Assembly: GCA_037176705.1 (NCBI GenBank)
Contig: JBAWUJ010000110.1
Location: 124,001 to 188,000 of the forward strand
DNA from: Molossus alvarezi
Taxonomy: Eukaryota > Chordata > Mammalia > Chiroptera > Molossidae
Length of the DNA: 64,000 nucleotides
Direction of reading: 5' to 3'
The notes under the pieces were generated by a model. That model made no database searches. It saw only the letters and a list, made by a program, of their open reading frames with translations, and was not told the DNA's origin. Every line of letters begins with the position of its first letter. Position 1 is the first letter of the stretch. Positions 34,792 to 48,499 of this stretch are shown in pieces. Position numbers and translations under genes: made by a program.

Positions 34792-36751
34792 ATTTCAATT
34801 ACTTACACACTAATTATGCCCGGTGTGCAGGGCATACTTTACATTGGAGTGTTAAACAGTGTTGTAAGTAAATGCAGGTGTCTGCCTTCTTTCCTATGTG
34901 ACCAGGAATGTCAACCTGTACTAGTTGATGAGGCAGCCTTTCAACATACTACCTTTTAGCCCTGCATATGTGTTGTTTGCCTGGAAGTGTCTAGGAGTCA
35001 TCTTGATATCCAACAAAGGCTGGGCTGCAGAAATCAAACACATTGGCTAGGGCAATGTTCAGGTCATGCAAATCTACACCCTATTCAGTTCTACACACAT
35101 TCTTTAAAGTTGTTACCGAATGAGTCAGTGTCATTCTTGGATCCATCATACATTTCACGGTTTGTACCGATTTCCTCAAAAAACATAAGGAGTAGATACC
35201 TGTTTTCTCCTGAGAATTCAAAGTAAACGATTTCCATCATTGTGAAATGCTGGAATTGTATTTTGTTCATGAATGGAATCTCCTGAACCTATCTTTCTAA
35301 TTCCCTGTGACGAATTCAGCCTATTTCTTGATAACTGACAAGTGCTCAATCCCTTTATTCCAGCCATTAGAACCAAAAGGTGATCAATTTAAAAGAGGGA
35401 GTGTCAGTCTTTGAACAATGGACATGGATTCACTTGTTTCAAGACTATTTCCCCGAAGCACCTATGGGAATACCCTGGCATAGTCAAAAGTGTTCATGAC
35501 TGGTGTTCTTTCTGTGCAGAACAATATAATAACTTTCAGTTCAAGAGCAGAATGCAAACTTTAATACGGTTGCAGTGTCCAATTGAGTGTTTAGTGGCTC
35601 TCTGTTCAAAGAACTGTGTTCCAATAGACAACCTTCTTCAAATAATATCCAAATATTGAGAAAAAGATTCTAGGGCTATACCCGCTTCACACGAAATGGA
35701 ACCACCACTGATGTACTGTTTTTCAGATTACGTGTTCTTAGTACAGTTGTGGAAAGTATTGATGTAAGGAAATGTGGCAACCTGACTTTTGATAGGTCCT
35801 TAGACATACTTTTCACTCTACTTTGTTTGTAGGAGAGTGTATACAACCATACCTATTCCAAATGCACTGTGATAGAACTCTTCACTTCAGTGGCACAAAA
35901 GTCACTTCCATGAAGCCTAGAGCGTGAGGACCCTCAAAGCATATATTGTTTTGGTTAAGTGTTTAAGAAATGTCCTTTTGTAAAGGTGTAATCACACTTA
36001 AACTTCGCAGTGTAAGTTTTTTTCTCTTGTTCCAGACAAAGAGACACAAGACTGGCTGGTGCAGTCTTGGATATCCTGAATTATGGGCAAAATTCTGTGA
36101 GAGCCAGGGGCCACATTCACTCAGTGGCATGTTTTTCCCTGGGAAGTTAAGTACCTTTGCAGGGAAACTGTGAACAAACATGTTCTAGTCAAACAACTGT
36201 GGGAATGAATGAATATTTCCATTTGGGTTAAGTTAATGCACAGATCTTGAGTAACATGAACACTTTAACGTTCATTCTCCTCGTTTTATAGGGAGATCCA
36301 GTCATATCATGGAAAGAACAACTAGGACAGAGCCCACTTATGTGTAGATCAAAAGTTATCCCTTTTTGTGTTCTGTGTTGTTCATGGTTTCCAAGATTGG
36401 ATCGTATTGAAACCCGTTTTTGACGGCGATACTTGGAAAAAGTTTGGTTTCTGCTGTAGCAGTTGGTTTTACTTGATTCTTCCTCAGAACAGTGAACCAA
36501 CGTATGGCCAAGACTGAATCAATGGAAAGACTGATAACTACTGGTGTCACACATGTGCATTCTTGACGCCGTGAAAGTGAACACATCTAAAGTGATGTAG
36601 TTGAAACATTGGTTGTCTCCATGCAAGGAGTAAATCCATGAATTGGAAGACACTGACAATACCAAGGGTGTTTCACATTGAACATCTCTGTGAAGGAGAA
36701 CAAGAGGAGTGTTCTAGAGAAAATGCACTTGTGCAGTGGACCTGGGTATCC
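34792..36751 (+). repeat. Satellite monomer 10 (beta, 1960 bp)
   Basis: Near-identical to monomer 11. Long CCAATTGAGTG form. Confidence 0.92.
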
Positions 36752-38711
36752 ATTTCAATTACTTACACACTAATTATGCCCGGTGTGCAGGGCATACTTT
36801 ACATTGGAGTGTTAAACAGTGTTGTAAGTAAATGCAGGTGTCTGCCTTCTTTCCTATGTGACCAGGAATGTCAACCTGTACTAGTTGATGAGGCAGCCTT
36901 TCAACATACTACCTTTTAGCCCTGCATATGTGTTGTTTGCCTGGAAGTGTCTAGGAGTCATCTTGATATCCAACAAAGGCTGGGCTGCAGAAATCAAACA
37001 CATTGGCTAGGGCAATGTTCAGGTCATGCAAATCTACACCCTATTCAGTTCTACACACATTCTTTAAAGTTGTTACCGAATGAGTCAGTGTCATTCTTGG
37101 ATCCATCATACATTTCACGGTTTGTACCGATTTCCTCAAAAAACATAAGGAGTAGATACCTGTTTTCTCCTGAGAATTCAAAGTAAACGATTTCCATCAT
37201 TGTGAAATGCTGGAATTGTATTTTGTTCATGAATGGAATCTCCTGAACCTATCTTTCTAATTCCCTGTGACGAATTCAGCCTATTTCTTGATAACTGACA
37301 AGTGCTCAATCCCTTTATTCCAGCCATTAGAACCAAAAGGTGATCAATTTAAAAGAGGGAGTGTCAGTCTTTGAACAATGGACATGGATTCACTTGTTTC
37401 AAGACTATTTCCCCGAAGCACCTATGGGAATACCCTGGCATAGTCAAAAGTGTTCATGACTGGTGTTCTTTCTGTGCAGAACAATATAATAACTTTCAGT
37501 TCAAGAGCAGAATGCAAACTTTAATACGGTTGCAGTGTCCAATTGAGTGTTTAGTGGCTCTCTGTTCAAAGAACTGTGTTCCAATAGACAACCTTCTTCA
37601 AATAATATCCAAATATTGAGAAAAAGATTCTAGGGCTATACCCGCTTCACACGAAATGGAACCACCACTGATGTACTGTTTTTCAGATTACGTGTTCTTA
37701 GTACAGTTGTGGAAAGTATTGATGTAAGGAAATGTGGCAACCTGACTTTTGATAGGTCCTTAGACATACTTTTCACTCTACTTTGTTTGTAGGAGAGTGT
37801 ATACAACCATACCTATTCCAAATGCACTGTGATAGAACTCTTCACTTCAGTGGCACAAAAGTCACTTCCATGAAGCCTAGAGCGTGAGGACCCTCAAAGC
37901 ATATATTGTTTTGGTTAAGTGTTTAAGAAATGTCCTTTTGTAAAGGTGTAATCACACTTAAACTTCGCAGTGTAAGTTTTTTTCTCTTGTTCCAGACAAA
38001 GAGACACAAGACTGGCTGGTGCAGTCTTGGATATCCTGAATTATGGGCAAAATTCTGTGAGAGCCAGGGGCCACATTCACTCAGTGGCATGTTTTTCCCT
38101 GGGAAGTTAAGTACCTTTGCAGGGAAACTGTGAACAAACATGTTCTAGTCAAACAACTGTGGGAATGAATGAATATTTCCATTTGGGTTAAGTTAATGCA
38201 CAGATCTTGAGTAACATGAACACTTTAACGTTCATTCTCCTCGTTTTATAGGGAGATCCAGTCATATCATGGAAAGAACAACTAGGACAGAGCCCACTTA
38301 TGTGTAGATCAAAAGTTATCCCTTTTTGTGTTCTGTGTTGTTCATGGTTTCCAAGATTGGATCGTATTGAAACCCGTTTTTGACGGCGATACTTGGAAAA
38401 AGTTTGGTTTCTGCTGTAGCAGTTGGTTTTACTTGATTCTTCCTCAGAACAGTGAACCAACGTATGGCCAAGACTGAATCAATGGAAAGACTGATAACTA
38501 CTGGTGTCACACATGTGCATTCTTGACGCCGTGAAAGTGAACACATCTAAAGTGATGTAGTTGAAACATTGGTTGTCTCCATGCAAGGAGTAAATCCATG
38601 AATTGGAAGACACTGACAATACCAAGGGTGTTTCACATTGAACATCTCTGTGAAGGAGAACAAGAGGAGTGTTCTAGAGAAAATGCATTTGTGCAGTGGA
38701 CCTGGGTATCC
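36752..38711 (+). repeat. Satellite monomer 11 (beta, 1960 bp)
   Basis: Near-identical to monomer 10 until its last few dozen bases, where it takes the GCATTTGTGCAG variant of the following triple. Confidence 0.92.
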
Positions 38712-40667
38712 ATTTCAATTACTTACACACTAATTATGCTCGGTGTGCAGGGCATACTTTACATTGAAGTGTTAAACAGTGTTGTAAGTAAATGCAGGTG
38801 TCTGCCTTCTTTCCTATGTGACCAGGAATGTCAACCTGTACTAGTTGATGAGGCAGCCTTTCAACATACTACCTTTTAGCCCTGCATATGTGTTGTTTGC
38901 CTGGAAGTGTCTAGGAGTCATCTTGATATCCAACAAAGGCTGGGCTGCAGAAATCAAACACATTGGCTAGGGCAATGTTCAGGTCATGCAAATCTACACC
39001 CTAATCAGTTCTACACACATTCTTTAAATTTGTTACCGAATGAGTCAGTGTCATTCTTGGATCCATCCTACATTACACGGTTTGTACCGATTTCCTCAAA
39101 AAACATAAGGAGTAGATACCTGTTTTCTCCTGAGAATTCAAAGTAAACGCTTTCCATCATTGTGAAATGCTGGAATTGTACCTTGTTCATGAATGGAATC
39201 TCCTGAAACTATCTTTCTAATTCCCTGTGACGAATTCAGCCTATTTCTTGATAACTGACAAGTACTCAATCCCTTTATTCCAGCCAGTAGAACCAAAAGG
39301 TGATCAATTTAAAAGAGGGAGTGTCACTCTTTGAACAATGGACATGGATTCACTTGTTTCAAGACTATTTCCCCGAAGCACCTATGGGAATACCCTGGCA
39401 TAGTCAAAAGTGTTCATGACTGGTGTTCTTTCTGTGCAGAACAATATAATAACGTTCAGTTCAAGAGCAGAATGGATACCTTAATACGGTTGCAGTGTCC
39501 AATTGTTTGGTGGCTCTCTGTTCAAAGAACTGCGTTCCAATAGACAACCTTCTTCAAATAATGTCCAAATATTGAGAAAAAGATTCTAGGGCTATACCCG
39601 CTTCACACGAAATGGAACCACCACTGATGTACTGTTTTTCAGATTACGTGTTCTTAGTACAGTTGTGGAAAGTATTGATGTAAGGAAATGTGGCAACCTG
39701 ACTTTTGATAGGTCCTTAGACATACTTTTCACTCTACTTTGTTTGTAGGAGAGTGTATACAACCATACCTATTCCAAATGCACTGTGTTAGAACTCTTCA
39801 CTTCAGTGGCACAAAAGTCACTTCCATGAAGCCTAGAGCGTGAGGACCCTCAAAGCATATATTGTTTTGGTTAAGTGTTTAAGAAATGTCCTTTTGTAAA
39901 GGTGTAATCACACTTAAACTTCGCAGTGTAAGTTTTTTTCTCTTGTTCCAGACAAAGAGACACAAGACTGGCTGGTGCAGTCTTGGATATCCTGAATTAT
40001 GGGCAAAATTCTGTGAGAGCCAGGGGCCACATTCACTCAGTGGCATGTTTTTCCCTGGGAAGTTAAGTACCTTTGCAGGGAAACTGTGAACAAACATGTT
40101 CTAGTCAAACAACTGTGGGAATGAATGAATATTTCCATTTGGGTTAAGTTAATGCACAGATCTTGAGTAACATGAACACTTTAACGTTCATTCTCCTCGT
40201 TTTATAGGGAGATCCAGTCATATCATGGAAAGAACAACTAGGACAGAGCCCACTTATGTGTAGATCAAAAGTTATCCCTTTTTGTGTTCTGTGTTGTTCA
40301 TGGTTTCCAAGATTGGATCGTATTGAAACCCGTTTTTGACGGCGATACTTGGAAAAAGTTTGGTTTCTGCTGTAGCAGTTGGTTTTACTTGATTCTTCCT
40401 CAGAACAGTGAACCAACGTATGGCCAAGACTGAATCAATGGAAAGACTGATAACTACTGGTGTCACACATGTGCATTCTTGACGCCGTGAAAGTGAACAC
40501 ATCTAAAGTGATGTAGTTGAAACATTGGTTGTCTCCATGCAAGGAGTAAATCCATGAATTGGAAGACACTGACAATACCAAGGGTGTTTCACATTGAACA
40601 TCTCTGTGAAGGAGAACAAGAGGAGTGTTCTAGAGAAAATGCATTTGTGCAGTGGACCTGGGTATCC
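38712..40667 (+). repeat. Satellite monomer 12 (beta, 1956 bp)
   Basis: First of three near-identical short-form monomers, marked by TATGCTCGG and CATTGAAGTG. Confidence 0.92.
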
Positions 40668-42623
40668 ATTTCAATTACTTACACACTAATTATGCTCGGT
40701 GTGCAGGGCATACTTTACATTGAAGTGTTAAACAGTGTTGTAAGTAAATGCAGGTGTCTGCCTTCTTTCCTATGTGACCAGGAATGTCAACCTGTACTAG
40801 TTGATGAGGCAGCCTTTCAACATACTACCTTTTAGCCCTGCATATGTGTTGTTTGCCTGGAAGTGTCTAGGAGTCATCTTGATATCCAACAAAGGCTGGG
40901 CTGCAGAAATCAAACACATTGGCTAGGGCAATGTTCAGGTCATGCAAATCTACACCCTAATCAGTTCTACACACATTCTTTAAATTTGTTACCGAATGAG
41001 TCAGTGTCATTCTTGGATCCATCCTACATTACACGGTTTGTACCGATTTCCTCAAAAAACATAAGGAGTAGATACCTGTTTTCTCCTGAGAATTCAAAGT
41101 AAACGCTTTCCATCATTGTGAAATGCTGGAATTGTACCTTGTTCATGAATGGAATCTCCTGAAACTATCTTTCTAATTCCCTGTGACGAATTCAGCCTAT
41201 TTCTTGATAACTGACAAGTACTCAATCCCTTTATTCCAGCCAGTAGAACCAAAAGGTGATCAATTTAAAAGAGGGAGTGTCACTCTTTGAACAATGGACA
41301 TGGATTCACTTGTTTCAAGACTATTTCCCCGAAGCACCTATGGGAATACCCTGGCATAGTCAAAAGTGTTCATGACTGGTGTTCTTTCTGTGCAGAACAA
41401 TATAATAACGTTCAGTTCAAGAGCAGAATGGATACCTTAATACGGTTGCAGTGTCCAATTGTTTGGTGGCTCTCTGTTCAAAGAACTGCGTTCCAATAGA
41501 CAACCTTCTTCAAATAATGTCCAAATATTGAGAAAAAGATTCTAGGGCTATACCCGCTTCACACGAAATGGAACCACCACTGATGTACTGTTTTTCAGAT
41601 TACGTGTTCTTAGTACAGTTGTGGAAAGTATTGATGTAAGGAAATGTGGCAACCTGACTTTTGATAGGTCCTTAGACATACTTTTCACTCTACTTTGTTT
41701 GTAGGAGAGTGTATACAACCATACCTATTCCAAATGCACTGTGTTAGAACTCTTCACTTCAGTGGCACAAAAGTCACTTCCATGAAGCCTAGAGCGTGAG
41801 GACCCTCAAAGCATATATTGTTTTGGTTAAGTGTTTAAGAAATGTCCTTTTGTAAAGGTGTAATCACACTTAAACTTCGCAGTGTAAGTTTTTTTCTCTT
41901 GTTCCAGACAAAGAGACACAAGACTGGCTGGTGCAGTCTTGGATATCCTGAATTATGGGCAAAATTCTGTGAGAGCCAGGGGCCACATTCACTCAGTGGC
42001 ATGTTTTTCCCTGGGAAGTTAAGTACCTTTGCAGGGAAACTGTGAACAAACATGTTCTAGTCAAACAACTGTGGGAATGAATGAATATTTCCATTTGGGT
42101 TAAGTTAATGCACAGATCTTGAGTAACATGAACACTTTAACGTTCATTCTCCTCGTTTTATAGGGAGATCCAGTCATATCATGGAAAGAACAACTAGGAC
42201 AGAGCCCACTTATGTGTAGATCAAAAGTTATCCCTTTTTGTGTTCTGTGTTGTTCATGGTTTCCAAGATTGGATCGTATTGAAACCCGTTTTTGACGGCG
42301 ATACTTGGAAAAAGTTTGGTTTCTGCTGTAGCAGTTGGTTTTACTTGATTCTTCCTCAGAACAGTGAACCAACGTATGGCCAAGACTGAATCAATGGAAA
42401 GACTGATAACTACTGGTGTCACACATGTGCATTCTTGACGCCGTGAAAGTGAACACATCTAAAGTGATGTAGTTGAAACATTGGTTGTCTCCATGCAAGG
42501 AGTAAATCCATGAATTGGAAGACACTGACAATACCAAGGGTGTTTCACATTGAACATCTCTGTGAAGGAGAACAAGAGGAGTGTTCTAGAGAAAATGCAT
42601 TTGTGCAGTGGACCTGGGTATCC
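40668..42623 (+). repeat. Satellite monomer 13 (beta, 1956 bp)
   Basis: Second of the near-identical triple. Confidence 0.92.
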
Positions 42624-44579
42624 ATTTCAATTACTTACACACTAATTATGCTCGGTGTGCAGGGCATACTTTACATTGAAGTGTTAAACAGTGTTGTAAG
42701 TAAATGCAGGTGTCTGCCTTCTTTCCTATGTGACCAGGAATGTCAACCTGTACTAGTTGATGAGGCAGCCTTTCAACATACTACCTTTTAGCCCTGCATA
42801 TGTGTTGTTTGCCTGGAAGTGTCTAGGAGTCATCTTGATATCCAACAAAGGCTGGGCTGCAGAAATCAAACACATTGGCTAGGGCAATGTTCAGGTCATG
42901 CAAATCTACACCCTAATCAGTTCTACACACATTCTTTAAATTTGTTACCGAATGAGTCAGTGTCATTCTTGGATCCATCCTACATTACACGGTTTGTACC
43001 GATTTCCTCAAAAAACATAAGGAGTAGATACCTGTTTTCTCCTGAGAATTCAAAGTAAACGCTTTCCATCATTGTGAAATGCTGGAATTGTACCTTGTTC
43101 ATGAATGGAATCTCCTGAAACTATCTTTCTAATTCCCTGTGACGAATTCAGCCTATTTCTTGATAACTGACAAGTACTCAATCCCTTTATTCCAGCCAGT
43201 AGAACCAAAAGGTGATCAATTTAAAAGAGGGAGTGTCACTCTTTGAACAATGGACATGGATTCACTTGTTTCAAGACTATTTCCCCGAAGCACCTATGGG
43301 AATACCCTGGCATAGTCAAAAGTGTTCATGACTGGTGTTCTTTCTGTGCAGAACAATATAATAACGTTCAGTTCAAGAGCAGAATGGATACCTTAATACG
43401 GTTGCAGTGTCCAATTGTTTGGTGGCTCTCTGTTCAAAGAACTGCGTTCCAATAGACAACCTTCTTCAAATAATGTCCAAATATTGAGAAAAAGATTCTA
43501 GGGCTATACCCGCTTCACACGAAATGGAACCACCACTGATGTACTGTTTTTCAGATTACGTGTTCTTAGTACAGTTGTGGAAAGTATTGATGTAAGGAAA
43601 TGTGGCAACCTGACTTTTGATAGGTCCTTAGACATACTTTTCACTCTACTTTGTTTGTAGGAGAGTGTATACAACCATACCTATTCCAAATGCACTGTGT
43701 TAGAACTCTTCACTTCAGTGGCACAAAAGTCACTTCCATGAAGCCTAGAGCGTGAGGACCCTCAAAGCATATATTGTTTTGGTTAAGTGTTTAAGAAATG
43801 TCCTTTTGTAAAGGTGTAATCACACTTAAACTTCGCAGTGTAAGTTTTTTTCTCTTGTTCCAGACAAAGAGACACAAGACTGGCTGGTGCAGTCTTGGAT
43901 ATCCTGAATTATGGGCAAAACTCTGTGAGAGCCAGGGGCCACATTCACTCAGTGGCATGTTTTTCCCTGGGAAGTTAAGTACCTTTGCAGGGAAACTGTG
44001 AACAAACATGTTCTAGTCAAACAACTGTGGGAATGAATGAATATTTCCATTTGGGTTAAGTTAATGCACAGATCTTGAGTAACATGAACACTTTAACGTT
44101 CATTCTCCTCGTTTTATAGGGAGATCCAGTCATATCATGGAAAGAACAACTAGGACAGAGCCCACTTATGTGTAGATCAAAAGTTATCCCTTTTTGTGTT
44201 CTGTGTTGTTCATGGTTTCCAAGATTGGATCGTATTGAAACCCGTTTTTGACGGCGATACTTGGAAAAAGTTTGGTTTCTGCTGTAGCAGTTGGTTTTAC
44301 TTGATTCTTCCTCAGAACAGTGAACCAACGTATGGCCAAGACTGAATCAATGGAAAGACTGATAACTACTGGTGTCACACATGTGCATTCTTGACGCCGT
44401 GAAAGTGAACACATCTAAAGTGATGTAGTTGAAACATTGGTTGTCTCCATGCAAGGAGTAAATCCATGAATTGGAAGACACTGACAATACCAAGGGTGTT
44501 TCACATTGAACATCTCTGTGAAGGAGAACAAGAGGAGTGTTCTAGAGAAAATGCACTTGTGCAGTGTACCTGGGTATCC
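42624..44579 (+). repeat. Satellite monomer 14 (beta, 1956 bp)
   Basis: Third of the triple. It departs from monomer 13 near 43920 (AAACTCTG instead of AAATTCTG). Confidence 0.92.
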
Positions 44580-46539
44580 ATTTCAATTACTTACACACTA
44601 ATTATGCCCGGTGTGCAGGGCATACTTTACATTGGAGTGTTAAACAGTGTTGTAAGTAAATGCAGGTGTCTGCCTTCTTTCCTATGTGACCAGGAATGTC
44701 AACCTGTACTAGTTGATGAGGCAGCCTTTCAACATACTACCTTTTAGCCCTGCATATGTGTTGTTTGCCTGGAAGTGTCTAGGAGTCATCTTGATATCCA
44801 ACAAAGGCTGGGCTGCAGAAATCAAACACATTGGCTAGGGCAATGTTCAGGTCATGCAAATCTACACCCTATTCAGTTCTACACACATTCTTTAAAGTTG
44901 TTACCGAATGAATCAGTGTCATTCTTGGATCCATCATACATTTCACGGTTTGTACCGATTTCCTCAAAAAACATAAGGAGTAGATACCTGTTTTCTCCTG
45001 AGAATTCAAAGTAAACGATTTCCATCATTGTGAAATGCTGGAATTGTATTTTGTTCATGAATGGAATCTCCTGAACCTATCTTTCTAATTCCCTGTGACG
45101 AATTCAGCCTATTTCTTGATAACTGACAAGTGCTCAATCCCTTTATTCCAGCCATTAGAACCAAAAGGTGATCAATTTAAAAGAGGGAGTGTCAGTCTTT
45201 GAACAATGGACATGGATTCACTTGTTTCAAGACTATTTCCGCGAAGCACCTATGGGAATACCCTGGCATAGTCAAAAGTGTTCATGACTGGTGTTCTTTC
45301 TGTGCAGAACAATATAATAACGTTCAGTTCAAGAGCAGAATGGATACCTTAATACGGTTGCAGTGTCCAATTGAGTGTTTAGTGGCTCTCTGTTCAAAGA
45401 ACTGTGTTCCAATAGACAACCTTCTTCAAATAATGTCCAAATATTGAGAAAAAGATTCTAGGGCTATACCCGCTTCACACGAAATGGAACCACCACTGAT
45501 GTACTGTTTTTCAGATTACGTGTTCTTAGTACAGTTGTGGAAAGTATTGATGTAAGGAAATGTGGCAACCGGACTTTTGATAGGTCCTTAGACATACTTT
45601 TCACTCTACTTTGTTTGTAGGAGAGTGTATACAACCATACCTATTCCAAATGCACTGTGTTAGAACTCTTCACTTCAGTGGCACAAAAGTCACTTCCATG
45701 AAGCCTAGAGCGTGAGGACCCTCAAAGCATATATTGTTTTGGTTAAGTGTTTAAGAAATGTCCTTTTGTAAAGGTGTAATCACACTTAAACTTCGCAGTG
45801 TAAGTTTTTTTCTCTTGTTCCAGACAAAGAGACACAAGACTGGCTGGTGCAGTCTTGGATATCCTGAATTATGGGCAAAACTCTGTGAGAGCCAGGGGCC
45901 ACATTCACTCAGTGGCATGTTTTTCCCTGGGAAGTTAAGTACCTTTGCAGGGAAACTGTGAACAAACATGTTCTAGTCAAACAACTGTGGGAATGAATGA
46001 ATATTTCCATTTGGGTTAAGTTAATGCACAGATCTTGAGTAACATGAACACTTTAACGTTCATTCTCCTCGTTTTATAGGGAGATCCAGTCATATCATGG
46101 AAAGAACAACTAGGACAGAGCCCACTTATGTGTAGATCAAAAGTTATCCCTTTTTGTGTTCTGTGTTGTTCATGGTTTCCAAGATTGGATCGTATTGAAA
46201 CCCGTTTTAGACGGAGATACTTGGAAAAAGTTTGGTTTCTGCTGTAGCAGTTGGTTTTACTTGATTCTTCCTCAGAACAGTGAACCAACGTATGGCCAAG
46301 ACTGAATCAATGGAAAGACTGATAACTACTGGTGTCACACATGTGCATTCTTGACGCCGTGAAAGTGAACACATCTAAAGTGATGTAGTTGAAACATTGG
46401 TTGTCTCCATGCAAGGAGTAAATCCATGAATTGGAAGACACTGACAATACCAAGGGTGTTTCACATTGAACATCTCTGTGAAGGAGAACAAGAGGAGTGT
46501 TCTAGAGAAAATGCACTTGTGTAGTGGACCTGGGTATCC
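44580..46539 (+). repeat. Satellite monomer 15 (beta, 1960 bp)
   Basis: Carries the TTTTAGACGGAGATAC variant near 46205 and TTCCGCGAAG near 45238. Closely matches monomer 21 at an offset of 11758 bp. Confidence 0.92.
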
Positions 46540-48499
46540 ATTTCAATTACTTACACACTAACTATGCCCGGTGTGCAGGGCATACTTTACATTGGAGTGT
46601 TAAACAGTGTTGTAAGTAAATGCAGGTGTCTGCCTTCTTTCCTATGTGACCAGGAAAGTCAACCTGTACTAGTTGATGAGGCAGCCTTTCAACATACTAC
46701 CTTTTACCCCTGCATATGTGTTGTTTGCCTGGAAGTGTTTATGAGTCATCTTGATATCCAACAAAGGCTGGGCTGCAGAAATCAAACACATTGGCTAGGG
46801 CAATGTTCAGGTCATGCAAATCTACACCCTATTCAGTTCTACACACATTCTTTAAAGTTGTTACCGAATGAATCAGTGTCATTCTTGGATCCATCATACA
46901 TTTCACGGTTTGTACCGATTTCCTCAAAAAACACAAGGAGTAGATACCTGTTTTCTCCTGAGAATTCAAAGTAAACGCTTTCCATCATTGTGAAATGCTG
47001 GAATTGTATTTTGTTCATGAATGGAATCTCCTGAACCTATCTTTCTAATTCCCTGTGACGAATTCAGCCTATTTCTTGATAACTGACAAGTGCTCAATCC
47101 CTTTATTCCAGCCATTAGAACCAAAAGGTGATCAATTTAAAAGAGGGAGTGTCAGTCTTTGAACAATGGACATGGATTCACTTGTTTCAAGACTATTTCC
47201 GCGAAGCACCTATGGGAATACCCTGGCATAGTCAAAAGTGTTCATGACTGGTGTTCTTTCTGTGCAGAACAATATAATAACGTTCAGTTCAAGAGCAGAA
47301 TGGATACCTTAATACGGTTGCAGTGTCCAATTGAGTGTTTAGTGGCTCTCTGTTCAAAGAACTGTGTTCCAATAGACAACCTTCTTCAAATAATGTCCAA
47401 ATATTGAGAAAAAGATTCTAGGGCTATACCCGCTTCACACGAAATGGAACCACCACTGATGTACTGTTTTTCAGATTACGTGTTCTTAGTACAGTTGTGG
47501 AAAGTATTGATGTAAGGAAATGTGGCAACCGGACTTTTGATAGGCCCTTAGACATACTTTTCACTCTACTTTGTTTGTAGGAGAGTGTATACAACAATAC
47601 CTATTCCAAATGAACTGTGTTAGAACTCTTCACTTCAGTGGCACAAAAGTCACTTCCATGAAGCCTAGAGCGTGAGGACCCTCAAATCATATATTGTTTT
47701 GGTTAAGTGTTTAAGAAATGTCCTTTTGTAAAGGTGTAATCACACTTAAACTTTGCAGTGTAAGTTTTTTTCTCTTGTTCCAGACAAAGAAACACAAGAC
47801 TAGCTGTTGCAGTCCTGCATATCTTGAATTATGGGCAAAACTCTGTGAGAGCCAGGGGCCACATTCTCTCAGTGGCATGTTTTTCCCTGGGAAGTTAAGT
47901 ACCTTTGCAGGGAAACTGTGAACAAACATGTTCTAGTCAAACAACTGTGCGAATGAATGAATATTTCCATTTGGGTTAAGTTAATGCACAGATCTTGAGT
48001 AACATGAACACTTTAACGTTCATTCTCCTCGTTTTATAGGGAGATCCAGTCATATCATGGAAAGAACAACTAGGACAGAGCCCACTTATGTGTAAATCAA
48101 AAGTTATCCCTTTTTGTGTTCTGTGTTGTTCATGGTTTCCAAGATTGGATCGTATTGAAGCCCATTTTTGAAGGCGATACTTGGAAAAAGTTTGGTTTCT
48201 GCTGTAGCAGTTGGTTTTACATGATTCTTACTCAGAACATTGAACCAACGTATGGCCAAGACTGAATCAATGGAAAGACTGATAACAACTGGTGTCACAC
48301 TTGTGCATTGTTGACGCAGTGAAAGTGAACACATCTAAAGTGATGTAGTTGAAACATTGGTTGTCTCCATGCAAGGAGTAAATCCATGAATTGGAAGACA
48401 CTGACAACACCAAGGGTTTTTCTCATTGAACATATCTGTGAAGGAGAACAAGAGGAGTGTTCTAGAGAAAATGCACTTGTGCAGTGGACCTGGGTATCC
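46540..48499 (+). repeat. Satellite monomer 16 (beta, 1960 bp, mosaic)
   Basis: The second half has variants otherwise seen in monomer 7 (AGCTGTTGCAGTCCTGC near 47802). TTTTACCCCTGC at about 46702 removes a stop found in most other copies. Confidence 0.92.
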
